Positions 9,023 through 16,145 are shown, numbered from the stretch's first letter. The stretch: DNA of 16,183 nucleotides from JBFWYO01 sp050186335 (GCA_050186335.1 JBFWYO010000093.1:1-16183), one strand, 5' to 3'. Program-made: numbers and translations. Notes: generated by a model not told the origin, from the letters alone.

Positions 9023-9655
9023 ATGCGCATTTTGATCGCCGACGATCACACGCTGCTGCGGGACACCATCAAAGGGTTTCTCGAACGTTCGGAATTGCAG
9101 GCCGAAGTGGTCGCCGCCGGCAGCCTGCCGGAGGCGCTACGCTTGGCGCAACAACCGCCTTCGGTCGATCTGATCCTGCTCGATCTGGATATGCCGGGCA
9201 TGAACGGGCTTGCCGGCATCGAGACCATGCGCAAGGCCAAGCCGAACACGCCCATTGCGATCGTCTCGGCCCTGGCAACGCCGGACAACGTGATGCAGGC
9301 GCTGGCCCTGGGCGCATCCGCCTTCATTCCCAAGACCATGGGCGCGAAGGCGATGCTGGTTGCGCTGCGCCTGGTTCTGGCCGGCGAGCGTTACGTGCCG
9401 GCGGGGCTGCTCCAAAAAGTGCAGGAACAGAGCACCAAGGCGGAGAGCGACCGGTTATCGGCCGCCACCATGACTCAGGACGAAGCCCGCATCCTCGATC
9501 TGCTCAAGCAGGGCCGCGCCAATAAGGAAATCGGCCGCGCACTCGGCATCGAGGAGTATACGGTCAAATATCATGTGCGCGGGATTTTCAAGAAGCTCGG
9601 CGCCAGGAACCGTACCCAAGCCGTGCGCATCGCCATCGAACGCAATTTGCCGTGA
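9023..9655 (+). CDS. NarL/LuxR-family response regulator
   Basis: DNA-binding response regulator of 210 residues. The receiver domain (1-118) has acidic residues Asp7-Asp8, phosphoacceptor Asp54 in LILLDLDMPGMNG, Ser82 and Lys104. A linker leads to a LuxR-type helix-turn-helix (about 149-205) with the pattern EARILDLLKQGRANKEIGRALGIEEYTVKYHVRGIFKKLGARNRTQAV, cited here only as its outline: recognition helix around TVKYHVRGIFKKL. ATG at 9023 begins the conserved first strand MRILIADD. Only a weak GAGATC lies before it, so translation may be coupled to the PLP-enzyme gene. No kinase adjoins it; the orphan kinase at 3967-5481 is the only sensor in the window, and pairing with it is speculation. 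Confidence 0.93.
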   Translation: MRILIADDHTLLRDTIKGFLERSELQAEVVAAGSLPEALRLAQQPPSVDLILLDLDMPGMNGLAGIETMRKAKPNTPIAIVSALATPDNVMQALALGASAFIPKTMGAKAMLVALRLVLAGERYVPAGLLQKVQEQSTKAESDRLSAATMTQDEARILDLLKQGRANKEIGRALGIEEYTVKYHVRGIFKKLGARNRTQAVRIAIERNLP

Positions 9656-9680
9656 GCCGCCGGCGCACGGCGCACAGAAG

Positions 9681-9902
9681 CTACTTTGACCGCTGCGTTT
9701 CGCGATCGGCCTTGAGCGCGTGCTCGTAAGTTCCGAGGCCGTCGACGATGGCCTTGGTCCAGCAGTCCATCATGGCACGCCGACCTTTCGGCGTAAGCCT
9801 GAAGCGGGTACCGTTTGGAACGACGAGCCCGTGCCGCACAAACGTCGCAACGACGTCGCCGCTCTTTTCCGGCGGCCGTCCGCGTTTGGCGATAGCCAGC
9901 AT
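9681..9902 (-). CDS. Small hypothetical protein, possible winged-helix fold
   Basis: A 73-residue basic protein from ATG 9902 (TTG 9926 would add eight residues). The middle part, VVATFVRHGLVVPNGTRFRL followed by TPKGRRAM, resembles the third helix and beta-wing of winged-helix proteins, where the phrase LTPKGR is common after the wing. A DNA-binding role is therefore possible. There is no ribosome site before either start. It converges on the response-regulator gene with a 25-bp gap and is divergent from the LigD operon. No family is recognised. Confidence 0.5.
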   Translation of the reverse strand: MLAIAKRGRPPEKSGDVVATFVRHGLVVPNGTRFRLTPKGRRAMMDCWTKAIVDGLGTYEHALKADRETQRSK

Positions 9903-10207
9903 GCAATGCAACTTTGCGGCATGCAAAGCGGTACCCTTTCCGTTCTGGATTCAGTCCCGTTACATTAACGTTACTTGATCCATAACGGTTCTTCCAGTTC
10001 TCCCGCGCCGTCGCGCGCCATGGCCGGTATACTTTTTTTCCGGCGGTTCGGCATTGTTCGCTAGCATTCGCGCCCCGGGCTATGCGGTTCCGCCCGGAAA
10101 CCGCCAACCGGCCCTCCGGTCGATCGTCCTGGGTTGCACGCGAGGAGATTCGATAACGCGAGCACGCGCGTACTGGGCCGATTTGGCCCGCAAGGAGTCG
10201 GCACCTC
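9903..10207. other. Intergenic region before the LigD operon
   Basis: About 305 bp between two divergent genes. It contains an AT-rich patch with the direct repeat GTTAC-ATTAAC-GTTAC and the palindrome TAACGTTA near 9960-9974. A TATACT box lies at 10028-10033, but no -35 element is found at normal spacing. The box and T-run are flanked by GCCGG/CCGGC (10023-10027 and 10040-10044). The promoter of the LigD genes is expected here but cannot be fixed. The AAGGAG ribosome site at 10192-10197 belongs to the next gene. Confidence 0.35.
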
Positions 10208-10732
10208 ATGCCAAAGCCGCGTGATCGAGATGCACGGAAGCACGGAAGGCTTTCCCGCTATCGCGCGATGCGCGATTTCGGCATCACCGGCGAACCGCCT
10301 GGCAGAATGAACCGCTCGACGGGATTGCACTTCGTCGTCCAGAAGCATCACGCCCGTAACCTGCATTATGATCTCCGCCTCGAATGGAGCGGCGTGCTGA
10401 AAAGCTGGGCGGTGCCGAAGGGTCCGAGCAAGCGGCCCGGCGAACGCCGCTTAGCCGTCGAGGTCGAGGATCATCCGCTCGAGTATCGGCATTTCGAAGG
10501 CGTCATCCCACCGAAGCATTACGGTGCGGGCATGGTGAAAATCTGGGACCGCGGCACATGGCGGCCGGAAGGCGACGTCGCCGCCGGACTTCGCAAAGGC
10601 TCCTTGAGTTTTTCCTTGAGCGGCGCAAAGCTGCGCGGCCGCTGGACGCTCGTGCGCACGAAAGGCCGGCGCGCGCAGAGTTATTGGTTGTTGATCAAAC
10701 GACGCGATCCGCCGCGTCAACGAAGCGCGTGA
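10208..10732 (+). CDS. LigD-type 3'-phosphoesterase domain protein
   Basis: Stand-alone DNA 3'-end-healing phosphoesterase, 174 residues, equal to one LigD PE domain. It removes 3'-terminal ribonucleotides and phosphates during non-homologous end joining. The active-site set of Pseudomonas LigD (His42, His48, Asp50, His84, Tyr88) appears with identical spacing as His47, His53, Asp55, His89 and Tyr93, in QKHHARNLHYDLRLEW and VEDHPLEYRHFEG. The usual IPEGEYGAG loop reads IPPKHYGAG. The basic N-terminus (1-33) is longer than the core domain. ATG 10208 has AAGGAG ten bases upstream. The stop TGA shares one base with the start of the polymerase gene. Confidence 0.93.
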   Translation: MPKPRDRDARKHGRLSRYRAMRDFGITGEPPGRMNRSTGLHFVVQKHHARNLHYDLRLEWSGVLKSWAVPKGPSKRPGERRLAVEVEDHPLEYRHFEGVIPPKHYGAGMVKIWDRGTWRPEGDVAAGLRKGSLSFSLSGAKLRGRWTLVRTKGRRAQSYWLLIKRRDPPRQRSA

Positions 10733-11664
10733 TGCGAAAAGCCGCAGGGACGAATCCAGCCAGAACAATCGGCGTGCACGGACGCGCAGCCCTAGAGCGC
10801 ATTACGCATCCCGACCGCATCGTGTTTCCGCGCGCCGGCATCTCGAAATTGGCGGTCGCTGCGTATTTCCAGCGCGCGGCGGAGCGAATGCTGCCGCATG
10901 TCGTGGGCCGGCCGCTGAGCCTGGTGCGTTGCCCGGCGGGCGTCGCCGGGCAGTGCTTCTACCAAAAGCATGTCGTCGGCCGCTTCCCTAAGGGCGTGCG
11001 ACTGGTCGACGTCGGCGAGGGCGCGGACAAACTTTATCCGGTCGTCGTCGACGCAACCGGATTGCTGGCCTTGGCGCAGATATCGACCATCGAGCTGCAT
11101 CCGTGGGGTTCGACCGTGCGCAATCTGGATCGGCCGGATCGCTTGATTTTCGATCTCGATCCGGGGCCGGGCGTGGCGTGGCCACGCATGATCGCGGCGG
11201 CGAAGGTTCTGCGCCGGCGGCTGGCGGAGGCGGATCTGGATTGCTTCGTCAAAACTACCGGCGGCAAGGGCCTGCACGTGACGGTACCGGTCAGACCGGA
11301 ACTCGACTGGGCAACGGCCAAGCAATTCTGCCGCGCGGTGGCAACTGCTCTGGCGCGCGAAGCGCCCGAAACCTTCGTCGCCACGTCGGCCAAAGCCAAG
11401 CGCGCGGGCCACATCTACATCGATTACCTGCGCAATGCGCGCGGCGCGACCGCCGTGGCGCCGTACTCGTTGCGCGCCCGCGAGCCCGCGCCGATCGCGA
11501 TGCCGATCAGCTGGTCGAAGCTCGATCGCATCGACTCGGCGGCCTTCGCGACGCTGGGGAATGCGGAAAAATTTCTGTCCGGCCCGGATCCATGGCGTGG
11601 GATCGAAAATTGCACGCAGCGTTTGACAAAATCCATGCTTAAGCGGATTTCCGATCAATTATAG
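10732..11664 (+). CDS. LigD-type polymerase domain protein (primase-polymerase)
   Basis: Stand-alone LigD POL domain, 310 residues, of the archaeo-eukaryotic primase superfamily. It adds nucleotides, preferring ribonucleotides, at gapped or broken ends during end joining. Seen: the N-terminal THPDRIVFP motif (25-33), FYQKH (76-80), the HPWGS turn (123-127), metal-binding Asp141 and Asp143 in IFDLDPG, KTTGGKGLHV (174-183), and the third catalytic Asp231 in YIDYLRN followed by ATAVAPYSLRA. ATG 10732 overlaps the phosphoesterase stop by one base (TGATG), so translation is coupled and no separate ribosome site is evident. The protein ends after the POL domain. A DNA ligase domain is absent here and in the neighbouring genes. 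Confidence 0.93.
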   Translation: MRKAAGTNPARTIGVHGRAALERITHPDRIVFPRAGISKLAVAAYFQRAAERMLPHVVGRPLSLVRCPAGVAGQCFYQKHVVGRFPKGVRLVDVGEGADKLYPVVVDATGLLALAQISTIELHPWGSTVRNLDRPDRLIFDLDPGPGVAWPRMIAAAKVLRRRLAEADLDCFVKTTGGKGLHVTVPVRPELDWATAKQFCRAVATALAREAPETFVATSAKAKRAGHIYIDYLRNARGATAVAPYSLRAREPAPIAMPISWSKLDRIDSAAFATLGNAEKFLSGPDPWRGIENCTQRLTKSMLKRISDQL

Positions 11665-11826
11665 CTTCCGCGCACGGCGCACCCGATTTCGGCGAGCAAG
11701 TCTCGTCGGCGACGTGCGTTACACGCCAAGGCATAGTTGCGACCGAAAGCGTCCATGCGGAACGCCGCCCCAAAGTTGCCGAAACATGGCCGGCAATAGC
11801 CATTCGACTGCAATCGGATGCGGATT

Positions 11827-12282
11827 TCAGGCCGGCGCCGCAGGCGCGCGCAGGCGCATGAGCACCGTATCGAGGTGGCTCATGACCGCTTCGTCCTTCT
11901 GATTGAGCAGCGTGAGCCGGCATTTCACGATGCCGCGATCCGGTTTGCTCTGGGACGGACGCTTCTCGATCCATTCGAACTTCAGGCGTAGCACGTCGCC
12001 GGGGCGCACCGGCTTCATGAAACGCACCTCATCGTAGCCGGTCGAGGCGATGACGGTTTTTTCCAGCGGCACATGCCGGATCAGGAATTGCTTGATCGCC
12101 ATGATGTAGATGCCGGGCGCCGTCAGACTGCCGAACACACGTTGCCCGACCGCTTCGTCGACATGGATCGGCATCGGATCCCATTGACGGGCAAATTCGA
12201 CCATCGCGTCGCGATCGACGGCGAAGCTGCCGACGATCAGAAATTCCCCCGGCACGACATCCTCGTAATAGATTGGCTGCAA
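11827..12282 (-). CDS. MaoC-like (hot-dog fold) dehydratase
   Basis: MaoC/R-specific enoyl-CoA hydratase-like protein of 151 residues. The start is taken as TTG 12282 because a GGGAGGT ribosome site sits eight bases before it and the family N-terminus (QPIYYEDVVPGE) follows at once; there is no ATG or GTG at a suitable place. The hydratase-2 motif is present as WDPMPIHVD with Asp35 and His40 as the catalytic pair, and the family's Gly before Asp is replaced by Trp. The rest (GSLTAPGIYIMAI, FMKPVRPGD) is typical. It should hydrate or dehydrate an acyl-CoA or related thioester, possibly in side-chain oxidation of an aromatic acid. It converges on the polymerase gene over 162 bp in which no terminator was recognised. 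Confidence 0.85.
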   Translation of the reverse strand: MQPIYYEDVVPGEFLIVGSFAVDRDAMVEFARQWDPMPIHVDEAVGQRVFGSLTAPGIYIMAIKQFLIRHVPLEKTVIASTGYDEVRFMKPVRPGDVLRLKFEWIEKRPSQSKPDRGIVKCRLTLLNQKDEAVMSHLDTVLMRLRAPAAPA

Positions 12283-12719
12283 CTGCTCGACCTCCCTGGA
12301 TGCGAGCCAGCCTGAACAGGTGCCGCACCGTCTCAATATTGGCGCAATATCGCCCGCGTTCAACGCCAGAATGGCCCGGTTCGCGGCGGCGCACATGGCG
12401 TCTCGCGGCTTATTCGGATATTTCCGAGGCCATCCCCGACCGACGATGTTGAGCCGTGTGCATCGGCGAAAATCGGCGCGACATTCGTGGCGTTTCCCAT
12501 CTTCGATGGCGAACTTCACGCCGGGTCTGATGGACGCGCGATTACCACCGACGCGCACGATACGGCTTGCACGAGCCAACCCGATCCGGCGCCGATGACC
12601 GGCACCTTGCGCCGAGCGCTGCAAGCCGATTGCTGCCATCATGCGCTTCGCTGCGATGCCGCCGAAGGCGCGGCCGAACCGACTCATAAGATGGCGGCAA
12701 TGGCCGGCCCGCCCTCAGA
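12283..12719. other. Stretch without a recognisable gene
   Basis: Some 440 bp between the MaoC start and the promoter of the dioxygenase gene. Frames are open on both strands (the - strand frame of MaoC runs on to 12687), but their translations are Arg/Ala-rich without family motifs or ribosome sites, as expected of shadow frames in GC-rich DNA. The region must contain the MaoC promoter. A decayed gene is possible but I could not identify one. Confidence 0.4.
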
Positions 12720-12758
12720 TTGCCATACCCAATAAGCGACTTACATGCTAGCATGTAA
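12720..12758 (+). promoter_or_regulatory. Promoter/operator of the dioxygenase operon with a perfect palindrome
   Basis: TTACATGCTAGCATGTAA at 12741-12758 is a perfect 18-bp palindrome, 35 bp before the mhpB start. TTGCCA at 12720-12725 matches the -35 consensus at five of six bases and would place the -10 region (about 12742-12748) inside the palindrome, although no good -10 hexamer is visible there. Symmetry, length and place fit an operator for a dimeric regulator that blocks RNA polymerase. The GntR/FCD protein encoded at the far end of the cluster is the obvious candidate. No second copy of the palindrome was found in the window. Confidence 0.65.
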
Positions 12759-12793
12759 AGAAATACAAGTCTTAATGGTTCAGGAGGAAACCG

Positions 12794-13732
12794 ATGAGCT
12801 TGGCCGCGCTGTGCGCATCCCATGCGCCACTAATTGCCTACGGCCTCAACGACGTCGCCGAGGAAGGCGACGTGCGCGCGGCGTATAAGCGGCTCGGCGA
12901 TTTCGCGCGCGCGTTCAAGCCGGATTACGCGATCCAATTCTCGCCGGATCACTTCAACGGATTCTTCTACGACCTGATGCCGAGTTTCTGCATCGGCACC
13001 GCGGCTGCGTCGCTCGGCGACTGGAAGACCGGCCTGGGATCCTTCAACGTGCCCGAAGACATCGCGCTGGATGTGGCGCAGGCGGCGCGAGACGCCGATA
13101 TCGACGTGGCGCTGTCGTATCGCATGAAGGTCGATCACGGTTTCACGCAGATTTGGGAGATGATGTACGGCCGGTTCGACGTGATTCCCGTGGTCCCGGT
13201 GTTCATCAACTGCGCGGCGCCGCCGTTGCCGCCGATCCGGCGCGTCCGCGCGCTGGGCGAAGCGATCGGCCGATTCGCGGCGCGCAGCGGCAAGCGCGTC
13301 CTGTTCGTCGCGTCCGGCGGCTTGTCGCATGATCCGCCGATTCCCAATCTCAAGTCGGCACCCGCCGATCGCCGCGAAGCGCTGATCGACGGCCGCAATC
13401 CGACCGAGGAGTTTCGCATGCGCCGCGAAAAGCGCGTGCTCGACGCCGCGGCCGATGCGGGCGCGGGCAAAGGCGAGTCATTGCCGCCCGACCCGAAATG
13501 GGACCGCGAATTTCTCCAGATGCTGGAAGCCGGGCGCCTTAGGGACATGGACCGCTGGGGCGACGACGCGATCACCGCGAAGGCGGGGTGCGGCGGCCAC
13601 GAAGTGCGCTGCTGGATTGCCGCCTTTGCCGCGCTCGCGGCCGCCGGCCGCTATTCGTCGAGCGTCGAATACTACCAGCCGATCACCCGTTGGTTGACCG
13701 GCATGGGAATGATCCGCGCGCATCAGGACTAG
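12794..13732 (+). CDS. mhpB: 2,3-dihydroxyphenylpropionate-type 1,2-dioxygenase (MhpB family)
   Basis: Class III extradiol dioxygenase of the LigB superfamily, 312 residues (E. coli MhpB has 314). With Fe(II) it would open a 3-alkyl catechol such as 2,3-dihydroxyphenylpropionate or 2,3-dihydroxycinnamate next to the hydroxyls. Conserved blocks: CASHAPL (7-13), PDHFNGFFYDLMPSFCIG (51-68), VDHGF with His115, and ASGGLSH with His179. His115 and His179 have the same numbers as the catalytic histidines of the E. coli enzyme. ATG 12794 has AGGAGG seven bases upstream, the strongest ribosome site in the window. It is the first gene of the pair with the HpaB-type hydroxylase, 48 bp apart. The symbol reflects the family; the true substrate may differ. 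Confidence 0.92.
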   Translation: MSLAALCASHAPLIAYGLNDVAEEGDVRAAYKRLGDFARAFKPDYAIQFSPDHFNGFFYDLMPSFCIGTAAASLGDWKTGLGSFNVPEDIALDVAQAARDADIDVALSYRMKVDHGFTQIWEMMYGRFDVIPVVPVFINCAAPPLPPIRRVRALGEAIGRFAARSGKRVLFVASGGLSHDPPIPNLKSAPADRREALIDGRNPTEEFRMRREKRVLDAAADAGAGKGESLPPDPKWDREFLQMLEAGRLRDMDRWGDDAITAKAGCGGHEVRCWIAAFAALAAAGRYSSSVEYYQPITRWLTGMGMIRAHQD

Positions 13733-13780
13733 CCGCGCGCAACCGGACGCCGAAGGCCAAACCGAGAAGGAATTATCCGC

Positions 13781-15286
13781 ATGTCCGTTCGAAATGGCAC
13801 GCAGTTCATCGCACGTTTGAAGGAGCGGCCGCGCGAGGTCTGGATCGACGGCGAACGCGTCGACGACGTCGCGGCCCACCCCGCCTTCGCCGCCAGCGCG
13901 CGCCAGCTGGCCAACCTGTACGACCTGCAGTCGGACCCCGCGCATCGCGACACGCTAACCTATGCGGTGGATGCGAGCGGCAAGACCGCCGGCACGGCGT
14001 TCATGCCGTCGAAGGATTCGGCCGATCTGTTGAAGCGCCGCAACGCGTTCAGGATCTGGGCCGAAGCGACGTTCGGCCTGATGGGGCGCTCGCCGGATTT
14101 CCTCAACACGACGCTCCTGGCGTTCGCCGAGGCCAAGCACGTCTTCGGCCGCGGCGGCGCACAGTACGCCGACAATATCTCCAGATATTACGAATATGTG
14201 CGCGACAACGATTTGTTTCTCAGCCATGCGCTGGTGACGCCGCAGAACGACCGCTCGAAGGCGTCATCCGAGCAGAGCGAACCGATGCATCTGCGCGTCG
14301 TGAAGGAAACCTCCGCGGGCATCGTGGTCAGCGGCGCGCGCATGCTCGCGACGCTCGGCCCGATCGCCGACGAAATGATCATGTACAACCTGCCGACCTT
14401 CACCAAAGGCGACGACGACTACGCGCTGGCCTTCGCCGTGCCGACCGAGACCGAAGGGCTACGGCAGATTTGCCGCGAAGCGTACGATACGGGCGGACGC
14501 TCGAGCTTCGATCACCCGCTGGCGTCGCGCTTCGAGGAGAGCGACGCGTTGCTGATCTTCAAGGACGTGTTCGTGCCGTGGGAGCGCGTGTTCATCTATC
14601 GCGACGTGCCGCTGTGCAACGCGGTTTACGTCGATACGGCGCTGCGCAACCACACCGCGCACCAGACCAACGTGCGCGCTTGGGTAAAAATGCAGTTCGC
14701 GGTAGGCCTGGCGATCGCGGTGGCGCGCTCGATCAAGGCGGATCAGTTCCTGCACGTGCAGCAGATGCTGGGCGAATGCCTGGGCTACGTCGAATTCGTC
14801 CGCAGCGCCCTGGTGTGCTCGGAAGCGCAATGCGAACCGACCGGAGTCGGCACCGTACGTGCGTCGTTGCCGCCGTTGCAGGCAATCCGCACATTGCTGC
14901 CGCGCGTCTATCCGCGCGTGATCGAAGTGCTGCAAACGGTCGGCGCCGGAGGCCTGATGATGATGCCGAGCGGCGCGGATTTCGAGAACGCGGACATCGC
15001 GGCCGACGTGGACTTCTATTACCAGGGCGCCGGTCAGATGCCGTCGGTCGAACGCATCAAGCTGTTCAAGCTTGCTTGGGATCTTGCCGGCGACGCGTTC
15101 GGTTCGCGGCAACTTCAGTACGAGCGTTATTACGCCGGCGACCCGGTACGGTTACTCGCCGGGAATTATCTCGGCTGCGACGATCGGGAGATGATGAAGC
15201 TGGTCGACGCTGCGAAGGCGCTGGCCGGCGCGCCTGGCGCGCGTGCGGATGTCCCGCAATCCGCTCCGAAGCTGCGGCGCGCGTAG
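13781..15286 (+). CDS. HpaB-type FADH2-dependent phenol hydroxylase
   Basis: Large component of a two-component flavin monooxygenase (4-hydroxyphenylacetate 3-hydroxylase HpaB/PvcC/TftD family), 501 residues, near the family length of about 480-520. It would use free FADH2 from a separate reductase to ortho-hydroxylate a phenol to a catechol. Seen: N-terminal REVWIDGERVDDV, GLMGRSPDF (99-107), LSHALVTPQ with His149, VVSGARMLATLGPIADE, and SRFEESDALLIFKDVFVPWERV (249-270) split between FAD and substrate contacts. At the site where relatives read GRSPDY, this protein has Phe107. ATG 13781 follows AAGGA. In context it should supply the catechol cleaved by the MhpB enzyme. The HpaC-like reductase is not in the window. 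Confidence 0.9.
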   Translation: MSVRNGTQFIARLKERPREVWIDGERVDDVAAHPAFAASARQLANLYDLQSDPAHRDTLTYAVDASGKTAGTAFMPSKDSADLLKRRNAFRIWAEATFGLMGRSPDFLNTTLLAFAEAKHVFGRGGAQYADNISRYYEYVRDNDLFLSHALVTPQNDRSKASSEQSEPMHLRVVKETSAGIVVSGARMLATLGPIADEMIMYNLPTFTKGDDDYALAFAVPTETEGLRQICREAYDTGGRSSFDHPLASRFEESDALLIFKDVFVPWERVFIYRDVPLCNAVYVDTALRNHTAHQTNVRAWVKMQFAVGLAIAVARSIKADQFLHVQQMLGECLGYVEFVRSALVCSEAQCEPTGVGTVRASLPPLQAIRTLLPRVYPRVIEVLQTVGAGGLMMMPSGADFENADIAADVDFYYQGAGQMPSVERIKLFKLAWDLAGDAFGSRQLQYERYYAGDPVRLLAGNYLGCDDREMMKLVDAAKALAGAPGARADVPQSAPKLRRA

Positions 15287-15310
15287 CGACCGCCACTCCC
15301 GCAATCCGCT
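15252..15310. repeat. 14-bp direct repeat at the hpaB-gntR junction
   Basis: TCCCGCAATCCGCT occurs at 15252-15265 (end of the hydroxylase gene) and again at 15297-15310 (across the stop of the convergent GntR gene), 45 bp apart. It may mark a short tandem duplication that formed the junction. No regulatory role is evident. Confidence 0.6.
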
Positions 15311-16043
15311 AGCCCGCCATCCTGCGGCGTTCGGCCACGATGCGGCCGGTTTCCAGGAGATGATCCTCCATGGCGCGCCGGGCGACCGGCGCATCGCCGC
15401 GCTCGATCGCGCTCCGCACGGCCTCGTGTTCGGCATGCGCGGCCTCGATGCGGCCGGCAAAGATGCTGCTGCCGCGCACCGTACCGATATAGAAATCGCT
15501 GCGATCCCAGTGGCCGATCGACATCGGCGCAACCACGCTCGAGCTCGCCATGCGATGGATGTAAGAGTGGAAATCGCGATTCAGCTTGCGGTAGACCCGC
15601 GCGCTTTCCTCCGGCGTGTGCCGCACTTCCAGATAATGTTCGAGCTTGGCCGCGATGGCGTTGAACCCGAGCAGATCCTGCGGTTTACGTCGTTGCGCCG
15701 CCATCTCGGCGATCTTGCCTTCGATGGTCGCGAAGATGGCGTAAAAATCGAGAATCTCTTGCGGGTCGGCGTCGACCACGATGCAGCCGACCTGCGGCAC
15801 GATTTGCAGAAACCCCTCGCCTTCGAGGCGCTTGAGCGCCTCCATGACCGGATAGCGGCTCATGCCCAGGCGTGTCGCCACCTCTTCCGCGGAAATCGCG
15901 TCACCCGAGACAAGCACGTTGTCGATCAGCAAATCGCGCACGTAGTCGAACGCGAAATCGGCGAGGCGCCCTTTGGTATCGGCTTCGGCGGACGGCAGCA
16001 TGTCCGCCGAAATTCGCCGCGTCGCCAATCTTCTTTTAATCAC
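15309..16043 (-). CDS. GntR-family transcriptional regulator with FCD domain
   Basis: Regulator of 244 residues from the GTG at 16043, chosen because GGAG lies nine bases upstream; ATG 16001 would give 230 residues, and the frame also stays open up to 16124. The N-terminal winged helix (about 25-92) has the GntR outline with ISAEEVATRLGMSRYPVMEA and LKRLEGEGFLQ. The C-terminal all-helical FCD (VanR-type) ligand domain has the acidic/His set expected to hold a metal and a carboxylate ligand: Asp in DFYAIF, Asp-Phe-His in NRDFHSYIH, His in AEHEAV and His in MEDHL. Such proteins are usually repressors released by a pathway acid. It converges on the HpaB gene and is the likely regulator of the catabolic pair. 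Confidence 0.9.
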   Translation of the reverse strand: MIKRRLATRRISADMLPSAEADTKGRLADFAFDYVRDLLIDNVLVSGDAISAEEVATRLGMSRYPVMEALKRLEGEGFLQIVPQVGCIVVDADPQEILDFYAIFATIEGKIAEMAAQRRKPQDLLGFNAIAAKLEHYLEVRHTPEESARVYRKLNRDFHSYIHRMASSSVVAPMSIGHWDRSDFYIGTVRGSSIFAGRIEAAHAEHEAVRSAIERGDAPVARRAMEDHLLETGRIVAERRRMAG

Positions 16044-16096
16044 CGAAGCATACTCCAGGTTCGGCCACACTAGCGCGGTGCCCGTCCGCCGCAAAG

Positions 16097-16145
16097 TTGC
16101 CGCCGCATCAAACGCGGCGTGCAATTGTCGGCGACCGTAACGGTC
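16097..16145 (-). promoter_or_regulatory. Inverted repeats upstream of the GntR gene
   Basis: Two dyads lie upstream of the regulator start. TTGCCGCCGC (16097-16106) pairs with GCGGCG-T-GCAA (16114-16124), a 10-bp stem with one bulged base and a 7-base loop. GACCGT-A-ACGGTC (16133-16145) is a perfect odd palindrome. Either could be an autoregulatory operator or a leader hairpin. Neither resembles the palindrome before mhpB. Confidence 0.35.

Noticed and set aside
10023..10044. T-run with GCCGG/CCGGC arms as a terminator
   Set aside because: The T-run lies in the loop, not after the stem, and the arms are only 5 bp; no gene ends just upstream on the + strand.
9571..10209. 212-codon - strand frame over the response-regulator end and intergenic region
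   Set aside because: Basic, low-complexity composition; overlaps the certain response-regulator gene and has no family features.
10208..11664. A hidden DNA ligase domain in the LigD operon
   Set aside because: No ligase KxDG-type motif or ligase-length sequence exists between or within the two genes; their lengths match single PE and POL domains.
12283..12687. N-terminal extension of the MaoC frame (135 extra residues)
   Set aside because: Arg/Ala-rich, no motifs, and it lies upstream of a strong ribosome site that precedes the family N-terminus at TTG 12282.
13588..15312. 574-codon + strand frame overlapping mhpB and the hydroxylase gene
   Set aside because: Arg-rich translation with no motif; the overlapping frames hold complete, recognisable MhpB and HpaB proteins.
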